A DNA stretch of 64,000 nucleotides, taken from assembly GCF_001640805.2 (NCBI RefSeq), contig NC_066835.1, positions 4,515,563 to 4,579,562 on the forward strand, read 5' to 3'. Position numbers and translations under genes: made by a program. This DNA is from Lates calcarifer (lineage: Eukaryota > Chordata > Actinopteri > Centropomidae). The notes beneath the pieces are model-generated. The model saw only the letters and a list, made by a program, of their open reading frames with translations, was not told the DNA's origin and did not search any database. This document shows positions 38,026 to 52,900 of this stretch, in pieces; positions within the stretch are counted from its first letter, which is position 1; the number at the start of each line of letters is the position of its first letter.

Positions 38026-39879
38026 TCATAACTTGTATACATACACATCAGCATAGTTTTTAACCCTGAGACATTAAGCACCTTGTAAATGATAGATATC
38101 ATATTCAAGATGTGTATCCGTGTGGCAGGTGATTTGCGATGCAGACAGAGAGGGAGGGAAATGGTTTCATTATCATCTCTTACTCTTTTCAATGGCTCTC
38201 TCCTCTGTGTACAATACATTTCTCTTCTTATGCTACACTGCAGGCTTTCACAGGAACAATCCAGTGTTGCTCATATAGGTGACCTTGCTCTTATATGACG
38301 CTTCTAGAATTCTTGACAAGATGCCCTGACCGCACGTATGCATGGAATACGTAAATACGCAGCCTGAAAGTCACTTTGAATTAAGGTTTCTGTCTTGTCA
38401 TGTGAACCTAGGTCAGTAGTGGATCATGGGATGCAAACACCCAGGCTCAGCATATTGGAGCTCTGTCTTTCTTCTTCCAGAGAAACAAGTAAAACCTTTC
38501 ACTGTTTGCGATGCCTGGAAGCCTTGTTGGAGCCAGAGTGGCTGCAGAATCTTGATGTTTGTGCATCTTCTGGCAGCATGATGGATGTTGAAGGCCAGTG
38601 GTATTCTCTCGGAGCACAACTCTGAGGGCTTTATGGAGAAAAGAGCATAATCATTAAGAGAAAAGCAAAGAGATGGACTTAAAAGGCTCAGTGTAAAATC
38701 GCTCTGTGGTTTGGTGGTAAAACAAAGTAATGGGGAGGAAATGGTTCTGTTTATCCTTTATAAGAGTTATATTACTTTTTCTCTTTAGCACTCTGCTGTT
38801 AATAGGAAATACTGAGCTGCCACTTTTCCATGAACCATTATCACCATGACTGGAATGGTGATAATTGCTATTAAGTATTAATGTACTTTATACAAGAGAG
38901 TTTCCTCACTAGAAAACAGACAGCATTGGTTTTGTGTTCAAATGCTTACAAATATCATACACTTAGTCTTACATGCAACCTTTTGTATTTGTACAAAATA
39001 TGACAGTTGTGAAGGTAGTGCAATGCTATTTCACTGTCGCTGTTGTTGTAGTGACATTGACAGCAGAGACCATGGGTCACATCCCATTTCCTACCAACAG
39101 TTTACTGTGGCCCTCAGAACTTTCCAGTCTTTCTGTTGATATGCATTTAATGGAAATTTCCTGGACTTAAATAATAATATGCATATTAAGATTATGTGGA
39201 TGTGGTGCTGCAAACACTGATGAATAACACATGTTAATTCAGTTGATTCTAAACTCATACTGGGATGCAGAAATGTGACATCATCGTATTCAAAATAAGC
39301 CCCGCCCAATTCAAATCACTGAGGGAAGTAACAACAAAAACAGAAAAATCTCAAAATTTCTCATAAAAAAACCCAAAATGGACAATTTTCTATGTGTGTG
39401 GGACTGCTTTGATCTCTGATCTCTGATTGAGAAAAGAGGTTTTGAGGTTCTTCATCCAAGACCACAACAATCTTAACCAAATAGTTTTAGTTGCGTAAAC
39501 TTCAATGATATAGGTTTGTAGATGAAAAAACACTTTGTCACAGTCATATTGGTTGTTCTAGAAGGCAACAAATTACCAATTTTGTTGTTTAGCCATGAAA
39601 ACTTCTGCAGTGCGGGCAGCTACAGGGCCTGTCTTGATTTACAGTGCTGTATTTGCAAAATGCACTCAGCTTACTGTTGCCTATGCATTTGTATAATGTA
39701 AGGACAGCCTGCCCAAGTAAATCAAGAGCCACCTACATAAATGTTAGTTTTGAGCACGATGAGGCATTACACCAGTGTTTGAAGCTGATATTTCTGACTA
39801 ATGGTGTTTTCAAAAACACAGATAACACCTTAAAGGGATACAAGTGATTTGCACTCATGTAAACTTGGGGGTCTCACAA

Positions 39880-40320
39880 GTGATGAGGCATTTTTAAAAG
39901 GAACAGTCTAAATTTAAACCTGATAATCTGACTTTTAGTCCTCAGTATGGGCCAAGCTCAAAAAACACTGGATACTACACTTCCCATAATGCACATCAAT
40001 AGAATCTTTCATTAGACTCTCTCTGACTCCAGAATGACCACGGCTTTCAAACTCCACACCTCTGGTTTGTAGCACAGGCTCTATGAAAAAAAAAAAAAAA
40101 AAAAAATTAAAGTCTCAAGCATGATCCAGAAAAACCCTGGTGACATCACTATGACATCATCAGGGTTATTTCTCAGACTTGACAATGCACCTCCAGAACC
40201 ACATTATTCACAGTTTCACAGTTTTCACAGGCTGAATAGTACTCCTCACAACAAGTAGACTTAACTTAAAAATCACCAGCGTGCCTCTTTAATATACCAC
40301 AGCAGCCAAACTTCATTTTA
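39880..40320. repeat. Possible interspersed repeat with internal poly-A
   Basis: A 440-base stretch with an (A)22-type run at 40085-40106 in its middle. Its wording ('tctctctgactccagaatga' and 'gacatcactatgacatcatc') resembles a short non-coding repeat I recall from percomorph fishes. No second copy lies in the window, so this is tentative. Confidence 0.3.
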
Positions 40321-41859
40321 CCTGGGAGGCTGCAGTCACATACAGCCTGAGGATGTACCCTTTATGAAACTGCAGCACGTTACAACTTTATCACAAAACC
40401 AGTGAGAATCAGAACAGACTTGAACGGCTACTTTGATGAGTAATGTTTTCTGATGAGCTTTCTCACTACATGGAGCGGCATGAGTGGGACATGGCCTGCA
40501 TGGGCGTGTTCCCCCGTGCACGCCGTCGGGCCCTATAATCTGCCCTGATCCAACTGGGGAGGGGCGTCTCCCTCCCGTCAGACACGCAGTCTGATAATGC
40601 CTGTGATAAAGGCTGAGAGAGCAGCTGCTCTGCTGGAGGTGGACGGCGTGGCAGCAAACAGCCACAGCGTGGCCCTAAAAACACAACCGCAAAAGATTTT
40701 TACCAATTAATCCGAGGTGACGCTGGATGTTGCCTAGAGCTCAGTCGATGATGACGAGTGTGTTCTTCGTCAGAGAATCCCTGCTGTATGAATTATCTTG
40801 GGAATAGTGGTTGTTATGAATGGACTGGGGTTGCTTGCTTTTAAATGAGTATGAACAAATAAGATGTGAAGGTTAAGCAAGAGGATTGTTTAAATCCCTT
40901 GTTATAGGGAGGTCTAGCCGCTCTGTCTCCAGTGAATCCAATCAAAAGACACTGGTGTGGAATAATTTGACTGAACTGGTATGTGATTCCTCCTCTTGCC
41001 TTCTAATTAAAGCAGAAAAACAAATGAAGTAGGAACAGGGAAGCATGACAAAAGAGCAGTGGGTTAAAACAAGAGGGAAAAAAGAGCAAAAGGAATCACA
41101 AGTATCAGAGCAACTACAGAGCGGAGATTTTTAATAAATGACAGTAATTCTGCTAGTTCACCTCCTGTTCTCTCCTCTCCTTTCCTCTCCTCTAGCCATT
41201 AGGAGGCTGAAAGGGCAGCCAATTACTCCCAGAGCTCGGCATGTGGTTTGGCTAATGAAGTCGGGAGGGGGGGTGAGTGTGTCTGTGTGTGTGTTTTTTA
41301 GCATAAAAGCGCCAACAGATAAGGCGTGGTGGAAAACACACACTCACCAAACACTTCACCAATACCTCCGCTGAGATCATATCTCAAAGCGGCCTCTTCC
41401 TCTCTTGCCTCTATCTATCTGTCCTCCTCTTCTGCCCTTTATCACTTCTCTCCCTTCCTTTCACTTCTTGACTTGATTTTTTCTCTGCATCTCTCCCACT
41501 CAATCATCAGATCTCCTTCCTGCTCTCCACAAGTTGCCTTTCATCTTCTCTCAGTGCAGTTTTTTTAGTCCATCTTGTCTCTCTCAGTCCATTTTAAACG
41601 GCTCCCTGAGAAATAAAAGCCTAGTTTAATTAGTCCCTTTACTCTAAGAAGCTGTACAGTAGGCATAACAAAAATATTTTCTGTTCTTGTGGCTCTCCCC
41701 TGACTCTCAGCTCCTCAAGGGTGCCTCTCTGGATTTAGATACCTCGCTCACCCTTGAGCAGAATTTGAGGAATTTTACGGAGGAATAACCACCAGCTGTG
41801 TCTCTACCTCAGCCGCATATATATAAACAGAGTGGTGGATATTGTGCCTGTATTTTATA

Positions 41860-41880
41860 TGTATGTATGTGTGTGTGTGT

Positions 41881-41930
<50 letters not shown>
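41860..41930. repeat. Compound (TG)n(TA)n microsatellite
   Basis: TATG units pass into (TG)n, then ATACATACAT, then about twenty uninterrupted AT units. The run is long enough to be highly length-variable and prone to forming a hairpin. Confidence 0.95.
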
Positions 41931-41934
<4 letters not shown>

Positions 41935-44900
41935 AGGAGTGAGAGGAGTGATATAAAATGTTCTGGGTGAAGAATTATAACCTGTTTCATGCCATGACAG
42001 CATCAATTAACCTCACCCCCCCCCCCCTCCAACAGCCTCTCACAGGGCTCTCTGGGCAATAACAGAGGGCCAATCAGAAATAGAAAAATCGATCTGGCGC
42101 CGGCTGGCTTGGATGCATTTACAAGCAGCTGTAATGACTGCAGACTCATTTCTCCGGCTGCTGGTGCAATCACGTAGCAACCTTTTTCTGGGGAGCTGTG
42201 AGTAAGAGAGCAGTATTATTCTGTAGAGCCTGTTCAATGAACAGGGCGCACCGTGATACTCTTATGATGTGCACTGCTGTAATGATTATATTTTTTTCTT
42301 TTCTCTCAGTTGTTGTTTGTTTATGGACATTCTTTTTCAACTCTATTGTGAACAGTGAATATGACGCTACATTCATACTGATTCATCAAATAGCAGTCAC
42401 ACTAACTTTGTGTTGTATCGTTTTGGAATTATTGTTAAAGCTGCTGTTGCTTTGCTGTTGATTTGAATTAGTGGTTGCCAGGGGTGATATATCAACCTGA
42501 CTGACAGGGCTGAACAGGTGCTCATCCATTGGGGCTGTGGAACGTGCCAGATATTACACAGACATTTTTGAGGGACCCTAATTTCTAGCAGCATGCATTT
42601 TGGTAGCAGAGAAAATACCCCATTAAAAGTCCTGCATTAAAAATGTTACATAAAGGTGCCCTGTGGAGTTTTCTTGTAAACATGCTTACATTCAGTGTTT
42701 CCAACCAAAAAGCACTATGTGTATCTTTTTGGTCCAACAAACATGTTTAATGCATTTCCTTCCTCATAAAACACGACTGTGTATTGCATCACTGCACATG
42801 CTTGAATTTGCTGGTTTTGGGGCTGTGACTGCAAGTTCTTTTCATCACTGATTAAACTGTTGATTTGTCTCCTCGTTAACAAATTTAATTGTTTAGTCAG
42901 GAAAACAGAAAAGTTAGAAAACAATGAGAGTCCAAGGTGACGTCTTCAGATGTTTTGTCCGACCAATATCCACTTTCATATAGCTATTCCTCCGGTTTAT
43001 ACACTATGAGTTTCCATTCCCTCAAAGGTCAGTACTGTCAAGGCAATTTGCAAGTTGGTCTATGTCATGAATGAGATTCCAGTGAAATGAATAGATTTTG
43101 GTCCATTGCTGTTATACAGTTAATGATAGTGTGATCAGGCCACAGTAAAGTACTTAGATCTACTATATTCTAGTTCAGCCCTTATTGGTAAGGACAATTA
43201 CAGGGGCTTTTATTCTATTCAAATACTAATATGCAACTTAAAGAGTCTGTTATGAATGGTTGTGGTATCTATTTAACAGTGATTAAGTGAATACGAATTC
43301 TCCATTTTAGTCAAGAAGTAACACTCAGCTGAATGGGCCTGGATGTTCATCATTTGTGCATTTTTTAAGCTTAACTGATCTGTACAGAACTGTCTGCAAT
43401 GACCTGATTCACTCAGCACTCAGAAGAAAATATATTCCCTATTCTTTTTATCATCCACACAGTTGAGAACAATATTATAATAATCCTTCCAGTTTTGGAA
43501 AAAACCTTGACATAACAGAGTTTTCTACTGCATAATATTCAACAGGATAACATGTTGGCATGTGTCAGAATTGTAACATTCATCTCAAGAATCCAGACTC
43601 CTTTTCCCCCCATGTTTCTCACAGCCTGGGATAACAGGGTTGGTTGTCAGCTGTAAACAGCCTGTGTCCCTTGCATATGGCAGATCCTCAGCAGAGTACT
43701 TTTAGTAGATCGCAAAAGAGTAGATGTGGACTTAAATGGAAGCAGTGACAGTGACGGCCTTGCAGCGTACCAGGCTGTCACTGATCAGAGTGCTGTGCTG
43801 CTGTATAAGCTGTGACTCTCTGTGGTGGAGAGTGTTGCTTACATGTTAACCAGAGACAGGGAAGAAATCAGATGGAGTAAAAGAGAAGGGTGGAAAAAAG
43901 TTAAGAAAGGGAGATGCAAGGAGAAAGTGATATAGACAGTGGGTGAGAGAGAACTATGGCTGAAACTAGAGATTTTGTATAGCCTCATGGAGCACTAATT
44001 CTCACTGATTAGTTGATCAACCAATATCCTGTTTCATGTGTTGTTACTTTCCTATGTGAATTTTAAAGAACAAAATTCCCCTTAAAGCAGGTATTTGTAC
44101 ATTTTGCTATTGCTACGTAGTTGACATTAGCATTAAGAGCTGTTTCCTTAATAGTCGAGTAGAAATGTGAGTTCAGCATCAAACTTGACTCCTTTACTTG
44201 CCAAGGGCTGTCGACTAGTGGTAGAGAGCAACAGCAATGTTTTGCTGTTTGGCATTTCTACTGAAGTTAGCATGCTAACCAGTTAGCTGTAGCCTGCCTA
44301 AAAGCCATCCCATTATTTTCCGATTGCAAAGCACTGTAGCATCCAGACTGCCCTGGAGAAGTAGCGCTGCTCAGAGGATGTATTCTAACCTTTCCTTTTT
44401 TTATTATAAAAGCAACAATGACTGAAGCTTTTGGCAAATGAATCTAGAAAAAATGCTGTTTTATATTTTATATTTTAACTGTTATGATACTGTGATATAC
44501 AGTGTGGTGTTACTCATTTATGTCTCCAAGCACATTAACCCTGGTTGTACACTGATGTTGTCACCTCTGGTCTACTACATATTGTTATTTAATAGAGTAT
44601 AAACAAAAGCATAAGCTTCACTTAGTTTTGTTTAAAAACAGGACTGTCTTGAGTTCATGCAGGATTTACAGAGTTTATTATGGCATAAATATAATTGCAA
44701 TGTTTTGTAGGATGTGCTGTCAGTAGGCAATTAAATGTAATGAGTATACGAGACACAATTAACACACAGGTGAAGGTATATAATGCTTCCCTCGTGAAAT
44801 ATTCTAAGGGACAGTCAAGCATTAAATCATTTAATGAACTTCTGGATGTCTGGTGCATTATTTTTTTAAACATCTTTTCCTGAGGATCCTCTCTAGAATT

Positions 44901-47245
44901 TGACTGTCGAACATGCTAATTACACAGTGCTAAAATAAGAACTAAAGTTGATTTTCATTAAGCTGTGGCAGAATCTCTTATCACCCAGGTGTAGTAAAGA
45001 ATCACACTTCCAGCAGTTGTAACCCACAGCTCCAAGATAAAAATGAGAAACTGGGGGTGATGTGATTCTTTGCTCAGTATCAGCAGACTGATGTGTGAAT
45101 TTCACAGCTGAGCCTGCAGGAGACTAGGAGGGAGGATGTAGAGCAGGAGCATAAGAGACTCTGTGAGCAAGACAAGGAGTTGTCTGAACGTGTGATCTTT
45201 CCATCGGAGCCCAGAGCGAGCCCTGCCTGCCAGTGCTGCTAAGTCACGGCACTGCATTGTGGGATATCTCCATCAAACAGCTCGCGGGCCTCTGTTGTTA
45301 CGACATGATCACTTTTGAAGGGGAAATTCTCGCTGAGTTGGCCGTTCGCCGTCCTGACAGAAGTCGGAGTGGGCTGGTATTTTTAGATGCTTTCTTTCTT
45401 TTTGTTACCAGTCCACGAAGTGTAATAGTGAGACAGCTATAATACAGCACAGTGGTATGGCATACTTTTCCAGTCACTTCTCGTAACCCGTCACTTAAGC
45501 ATGACATGGAAGTTGTTTCCCAAGCTTTCCTCACCTCCCTGCATATCATACACCACATGTCTCTGCCTTATTTGGGAATTCAGGGACCTTTTTCCATATG
45601 TTCCAGACATTGACATAACATTACTCCAGCTCCGCTGTTTAAATACCGTCACACTGTCTGACATTTCTCTCTCTCCAAAAAAAAACTAAACAAAAACGGA
45701 CTAAATTGAAATATCGTAAAGCCTTCTGAAATGAGACCCGCTGCAGATGTGTCATCAACTATGTCAGATCAAATCTTCCCAGGCCACAGAGAAGTCGCAC
45801 GAAATAAGCAAGGCTGAGTGAGAGTTAGATTATGGTTGTGAGAACGCAAAGTCAAGACTAAATCCCCTTTATGTAAGTATATTACAGAGTAATGTCTGTT
45901 CCCTTATGTTAATGTGATGACTTTTAGGCAAGAGCCCCCCACGCCCCCTCCACTCTTCCTGTTTTTCTAACCACACCCACCACTTCTGCTGGAGGGACAC
46001 ACATCAGAGCCCCAATCAGCATAATCGCCAAATGTAATGCACCGAGGGGATTTGTGGATCTTCTCAGGACAACTTTGCATTATGTAAAGATAACAGGATT
46101 TACAGTACAGATAGCAAAAGAGCAGCGCAAGACACGCTAAATATCTTTATTCAATATCCATGATATATCCTTCTGCTGTGTGAAGATGAAGCAATATGGC
46201 AAACACACACCCACAGTTCACCTACACATATACAATCTGTAAACACAAATGCTGCCAAAATTGTAGTTATTTATATAGATTCATTCAGTACATGTCACAT
46301 GAGTCACACATTTCGAGGGAAGTGTGATCGTTGTGTGGTGGATTGTTAGCCAAGGAGTAAATGTGTGTATGAGTAGGGGGGTGGGGGTGTTTTTCACAGG
46401 GTGATTAGAAAATGTCATACAGTACATACTGGCAGGATGCCTGCAGGACAGATGTGATATGCTGAGAGGAGAGAGCAAGATACGGAGAGAGAGAGAGGGG
46501 GAAAATGAAGTGGAAAGACAGAGAGAGGAAGACAAAAAGTGAGAGCCAGAGGGGTCGTAACCTTGTTGTCAGTGTGTGTGCCAGCAAGCAGCTGGAAAAG
46601 ACTGATGCTCCTGTCTTTTCCATCTGCCTCTCACACCCCACCCTTCATCAGCTCCACATGATCAGAGCTTTCTCTTTTGTTTTTCTACCCATAGCATCAC
46701 TTTCTTTCTCTATATATCTCTTTCTCTTTTTTTTTGCATGTTCACATGGCACTTCCTCATTTCTCACACTCTAAGTTCCACTTCTTAAAAAATCCTGATA
46801 GTTGTCCTGGGTCATTTCATCAAATCCAAAGCTTTGGCAAAATCCCTGCAAGTAGTAAGAGTTACTGTAAAATACTGCAGAATCCACTAATGCTGACTTC
46901 ATTTCTGGGAACAACATGAAGGAAAGAATAATTGCTGATGAGAAATGATTTGGTCAGTGTAATGAAATATCCGAGCCACGTCACTGCAGTGTCAGCTCAG
47001 AGAGGGAACTTGGTTGCACTGTAAATCTATTTCTAATTTTACTTCTTTTTTCAAGTTCTCTAATAACTAGATCATTTCAAACATGTGATTAACAGGTTGC
47101 ACTATTAAAACTAAAGGAATGTCTTTAGTAAACATCTGTTGCATCAAAAGCAATCAACTATGTAAACAACAACTCATTCTAGCAAGCATCATAGTTTATA
47201 ACATAACTTCCAAAGGGGCCAATCTCTGTAATAAACTTAAAGTAA

Positions 47246-47510
47246 TAGTTTGACATTTTGGGAAATACGCTCAACATTGAAGCTATAGCTAGCAGCCACC
47301 TAGCTTAGCACAAATACAAGAAATGAGGAAAGAATTAGTGTAGCTCAGTACAAAGGCAGCAAAAGTACAAGCACCTCTAAAACTCACTAACACATTGCAT
47401 GTCACGCATTACATTCCAAAAGAACCAGGCTTGGCTTTGTGCTAAGCTAAATGGCTACTGGCTGCAGCTACATAATTTAGCATACAGACATGAGACATTT
47501 CACTCCCAGC
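47246..47510 (+). repeat. MITE-like inverted-repeat element, copy 2
   Basis: Starts with tagtttgacattttgggaaa (47246), followed by 'agctatagctagcagccacctagcttagc'-like sequence. Its right half has the complementary order 'gctaagctaaatggctactg' then 'gcatacagacatgagac'. The two halves are thus diverged inverted copies. The start matches, in reverse complement, the right end of the element at 5.2-5.44 kb. Non-coding. Confidence 0.65.
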
Positions 47511-47575
47511 AAGAAGGTGAATTATCTGAAAATAACTTCCTGGAATGAGGTGCCAATATATTGTAAATTTAGGTT

Positions 47576-47620
47576 TGAGTTTTTTTGTTTGTTTGTTTTT
47601 GTTTTTTTTTTTTTTTTTTG
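47576..47620. repeat. Poly-T / (GTTT)n tract
   Basis: A T-rich run with a few GTTT units then about 18 T. It could be the poly-A tail of a minus-strand retroposon, but no body was recognised. Confidence 0.8.
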
Positions 47621-49610
47621 TGATTTTAGTCATGAGTTTTATATGGGTCTGTATCACTTACTTATTTTGATTTTAGGCATGTTGTGTTATTTTGTAAAAT
47701 GTAATTGAAATTCTTTACAGTTTACATCTTTTCAAAACATTGTTTTTTGTCCCTATGATCTGTTTAACATTTGAATCAAAACAGTAAGCTAATGATAGTT
47801 ATCAGTTAGCTATGTAGCAGTTACTGTGTGTAAATATTTAGTAACAACTAATCTTCATGTAAGAATTTGTGCAGTGCAACTTATTTATAACTTAATTTCA
47901 TTTTACTTATTTAGTGATGTATAAATCAGTAAACACAGTAACAGCATTATAACTAAGCTAAGTTTGATCTCATAAACTGCTGTTCCTGGATGTTCCTCCA
48001 AGATCCAGGTTTTTTGCTAAATCTTTGGTCTTGATCATAGTAAATGAAACTACTGATATTTTAAGTATCAAAACTGGTGAAGTGCTACAGCTTGCCAATC
48101 TCTATTAATGCCCGTATAACTGCCTTTTTCTTTTTTACAACTCATTTCTCATCATAGAAGAATCCTTGACCTGATTAAGCGAATAATTGCCTCCAGCAAC
48201 AAAGGAAGTTGATGCTGGGAGAATAATTACCATCCTCATCTTAGGAAGTGCATGTCCCCATAGTGTGTGTTTTTGTAACTGCGTTCAGATGGGTGCGTTC
48301 CCGCACGTGGCTGTGAGTGTGTCTTTGGGGCTCTTGCCGCTGTGCCGCCGCAGTGTGCTGCTCTGGGACATGAGCTAAAATACATTCCGGTGCCTCGAAA
48401 GCCCTTCACCCTGGAGGCCTCTCTCAGTAAGGGATGTCCCCTTTTTTAGTGCCCTTTGAGAGCCTAAAAAACAGTGCAGTAACCCTTTAAGTACGTAGCG
48501 CATGCGGGACAATTCACTTCCCAGGCAACGTGATACTGTCGGCAGGTTGAAAGCAGAGAGGTTTGATTCAGTGTCCTGTTTAACTTGCCCTCACTATATC
48601 ATGTACACTGGAGCTACAACTAAATCTAACAGCAGGCTCTTCCAACTGTCCCAAGCTGCTGAACGGACATTCACAGAATAAGACTTCTCTCCTGATGCAG
48701 ACAGGTTTGTACTTCTATCAACTTTTTGAACGACTTTTTGTAGTTAATGGGTAGGAAATCTAGAATCTCATTAAACCTGAGTGCTACTGTCAGGTGTGCA
48801 AGGTTAGAGACTGACTGCTATCAGCCTTCACCCCTCCTCCCATTTCTTGTCCATGCAGCCAGAGTGGCTAAACCAGGACACCATGACGGTGCTCATGAAT
48901 CCCAGCACAGCTGAATGCATCTGAACCCACTTTTGGGTAGTTTAGTGACAAGAAGACAGGCCAGAGGGCCGAGTTGTAGCGGTCCTGTTGCCAGTTTGCG
49001 TTGGCAGGAGCAGGACGGAAAGATCTAGAGCAACGATACCAGGGGAGCTCAAGCAGCAGCAAGCTAGGCCCAAGGCATTTAGCATAGATCAAGAGCTGTT
49101 AAAAAACGACAAACTGACATTGGAGATGTTTTTTTTTTTTTTTGGCTGGGGGGGTTGGCTTGAGAAGGGACAAAAAGAAAAAGGAGAGGCTAAATGAGAG
49201 GATAGGGAAGACGGGTGTTGTATGTCAGCAGATCGATTGCAGCTAAGGATAGAACTATATCAGGATTCTCCTTCACCTCAGCAGCAAGAATAGCTGTACT
49301 TGTGACCCCGGAGGGAATATGTGGGCATTATAGATTTGTTTAGAGGTCAGTTTCACAGACATAATGTCAATTATATCTTCAGTGTGAATCTTGGAATATC
49401 ATTTTGGTCCAAGAATAGACTAAATGAATATCTTTGAGTAGAAAATGTTTCTATAGAGTATCTTGTGAAAACACAGGGAGCTTCTGACCTCTCTTTAAAG
49501 CCTTTATAACCTTGAGTACTAAACACATCACTAACATCCGCAATCTGATGGGATATCTCTGTTGTAGATAGGTGGTTACTCAGCAAAGGACTGGTCTAAG
49601 AGTTTAAATT

Positions 49611-49930
49611 TCCATCCATCCATTATCTTTACTGCTTAACCGGGTCGCACGGGGGCTGGAGCCTATCCCAGCTGACATTGGGCAAGAGGCAGGGTACACC
49701 CTGTACGGATCACCAGTCCATTGCAGGGCCGACATATACAGATAAATGACCACTCACACTCACATTCACACCTACAGCCAATTTAGAGTTTTCAATTAAC
49801 CTAATACACATGTCTTTGGACAGTGGGAGGAGGCTGGAGTACCTGAGGTACCCATGCAGACACAGGGAGAACATGCAAACAGAACCTTCTTGCTGTGACA
49901 GTGCTAACCACTGCACCACCGTGCCGCCGA
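49611..49930 (-). repeat. L2/Maui-type LINE 3' end
   Basis: The longest of the three copies. It begins with the (ATCC)n tail and includes 'ggagcctatcccagctgaca', 'ggcagggtacaccctgtacg', 'caatttagagttttcaatta', 'ggacagtgggaggaggctgg' and 'aacatgcaaacagaa', ending near 'caccaccgtgccgccga'. This is the standard order of the teleost L2/Maui-type 3' region in reverse orientation. The 90-codon minus-strand frame over it is a product of the repeat and is not a gene. Confidence 0.85.
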
Positions 49931-52900
49931 GTTTGAATTTATAAACAGTTAATAACAGAACAGATTCCCATTCCAGCATCATTCAGTGTAAAATAAAACT
50001 GTACAGACAGTGTGAACTGAATGAACTGACCTGAGTGAACTATTCAAATCAGCCAAGTGACACATGTTCACCGCTACCTCATGTACAGTGTGTGCTTGTG
50101 CATGTCATATCATTGGTGAGAGCTGCTCCAATAATCTGCCCATAATCCTGGTGTTCATCCACAGGATTACCCTGTTAGCTGTACTATATGGCTGCTTTAG
50201 GTTAGCATGGATGTTAGCTTGGAGCGAGCAATACAAGTATTAGGATTCAAATTATGGATTGGGTGGGAATAAGGAGGGATGGGATTTTAGTATGGTTAGT
50301 ATGTTGGTTTTCAAAAAAAAAAATTATGTGACCACTCTTTATGTCTTCATTGCAGTCCAGTGGTAAAGAAAAAGACTGTGAAAGGTTTCTCTTTATGGTC
50401 TTTTTTTGTTGGACTGAAAGGTTTGATAGTGGTAGATATTTGTCTGAAAATGCAGGGATTTTAATATCAGTCTGTGTTTTATTAGAGCATGAATATCTGT
50501 CTTATCTCTCTGACAATGTGTCGGGTTATTTTAGAAGAGAGAACAGTACAAATGTCTTAAATTGCATCTAAAAATACCAGCGTGCGCTTGAAGATCTGGA
50601 ACCTGGCTCATGAACTGTGACTAGCTCAGCTGCTGAGGTCAAGTTGTCTCAGAGAGGAAAATGAGCTAACTTGTGGTTGTGCACCCCCCCCCCCAAGTGG
50701 GAGTGAGGCGGCTGCTGATATAATGCTGTCCGGGTGGAGGGCCACGATTCGGCCTGTCAGCAGCTGAGCCTCCTGTCTACAGTTCGCTCAGCATGCAGCA
50801 GACACTATGGATTTTCATATATTATTATGCCCAGGCCCTGTGCTAGAATTACACACTTGCTAAAGGTCACAGCACTGCACGGAGCAGATACCGTGACAAA
50901 AACAGACGGAGGGAGGAGGGAAAAAAAGGGGTATTAATGCTCCATCAGTGTTCCCTTGTTTTGTTTAATCTTTTTTGAACCTGCTCTCCTCTTTCTTTCT
51001 CTCTTTCTCTCTCTTTCTTTCCCTTCTCTCAGTGCTCCACCTTCACTAAATCCAACCTAACCTAACAAGCACATTCCACCCTTACTCTCTCTTAGTCTCA
51101 CATACGGCGTAATCAGCAAATGTTATAGCTTGACTCCCTTTGATGCACCAACTGTGCAGACACTCAGCTCGCCTCTTGAACCTGGCCCTTCCCACACAAA
51201 CACATGGTGCGCTACAGCCGGGAAGCTACAGCTTCAGCACCCCACACCACCCCCACCCCCGATGCAAATGCACAGACAGATGCAGCACTGACCTGAGCCG
51301 TTATGTCTGGCGGAGACACGTCTTTCTCAAAGCAACAGCTCCGAGTGTTCTCAGCGCCGAAACAACCGTTTTGGTTTTCTGCCTCCGCTGAATGTGTTTA
51401 CAGTGACTTACGAGGCTGCTGCGCCGAAATTCAACAAAAATATAGGGCTGTAATGGCTGCCCATGCGGTTCTCTGTGTGAATGCTCACCTTGCTCATTTG
51501 CATACATAAATACAGGTGTAAAGACATTGACGATTTTATGTCAAGCTCCAAAGAGGCAACAAAAATGTTGTTCAGGCTGCGTAGTTACAACACAGTCTTG
51601 AATGCATGTTGCTTTTGTCTTCGACTCAGCAAGACAAATTTCATTCATGTCCAAGTTCACAGTATGCATTTGCTATTATTAGATGCTAATGCCATTTTTT
51701 AAAGCATTTATATACAAGGATGTCTCATACACGTAGTGAGAGGGAATAGTGTAGCAGACATGGCACAAGATTGCTTAATAAATGTGTGATGGCTGCACAG
51801 TAAATTTTGTGTTACCTACTGCAAAGATGAGCTTCCCAGTGTAAATATTTCATAAGGAGCTGCTGCGAGGAGGCTTTCCACAACTCCCTCCTCTTGAAAA
51901 ATATTATATAAATATTATATAAATGAATATCCTCTTTCTTATTGTGGTATCATCTGGCTCACATTTCTACCCTGAAAGGAAAGCGTAAAAAACATGTGCG
52001 CGTTCATTCCCGTATGCTGACGTATTTGTGCATGCACTTGTTTGATTTATTTCTCTTTCAGATTAAAAATTAAACAGCCGGAGCAGATTTTTTCGGTGGA
52101 CATCATTAGAAGAAGAAAGCTGTGTGCTTTGGATGATTGGAAACCAGCGATAAAGTGCTTTCGAAGACGTGATCCGAGTCTTAAGATGTCTTTATATTGA
52201 GATGCTGCCATTTGGAAACGTGGCCCCATGCTGAACAGGAACACGAACAAAGTGTCTCTGTTTCGGGAGAATTAAATTGTTTTCCAGTGCCAAGAAAGCT
52301 ATTATCACGATCCACCTTATTCTCTACAGAGGTGTATGCAGGAATAGATTTACCTGCATGGCTTAAGGACGCTGAAATAGTCCCAGATTCATAGCAGAGA
52401 ATTGATCTGTATTTGTTTGCTTGAGAACCAAGTAATGGATACATAGTGGCACTCAGGCTGCTTGAAGTTTTCAGTCACGTAATCCAGATAGTTGCTCCTT
52501 GGATGGGAGACATTATTTCTTGTCTTTGTGACCTAGATGGAAATAGCATTGCCCTCCGATGGACGCCTTATAAATGAGGTCAGCCTCCTCCCAAGATGGA
52601 GGTCTGAGTTCCTGAAAAGAGGTCTACTGCTGTTGTTCGGCAGGGCCAGAGGGAAGTGTGTGTTAAAGCGCTATCAGGAAATTTGGCTCGCTGTCGGTAC
52701 TATAAAGTGATATGTACGCAGTGTTGCAAAATGTCATTCTGTCAGTAATTGATATCATATTTAAAAACCTCTTCAAATATATTATTGGAAATGCAGCCAG
52801 CAGATGGCGTAAGTTGACTCTCTTCCTCAGTATCACCCAGTCGTGTGAGGTGACTTCGGTTAGTTAAACGTCTGGCTGGTGGGTGGAAGTGATGAAGACA

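Noticed and set aside
40466..40665. GC-rich open frames on the minus strand near 40.5 kb
   Set aside because: Locally higher GC lowers stop frequency. No start, splice or domain evidence for a gene inside the hpca intron.
42640..42860. Possible short interspersed repeat
   Set aside because: The wording feels repeat-like, but there is no second copy, no tail and no inverted ends in the window.
49710..49982. 90-codon minus-strand open frame
   Set aside because: It lies over an L2/Maui-type LINE 3' tail, where the same false frame (GGTVVQWLALSQQEGS-like) occurs in many copies genome-wide.
52045..52200. Open block after 'ctctttcag' reading RLKIKQPEQIFSVDIIRRRK
   Set aside because: It has an acceptor-like start and a protein-like feel, but no donor fits, the reverse strand is equally open, and no partner exon was found.
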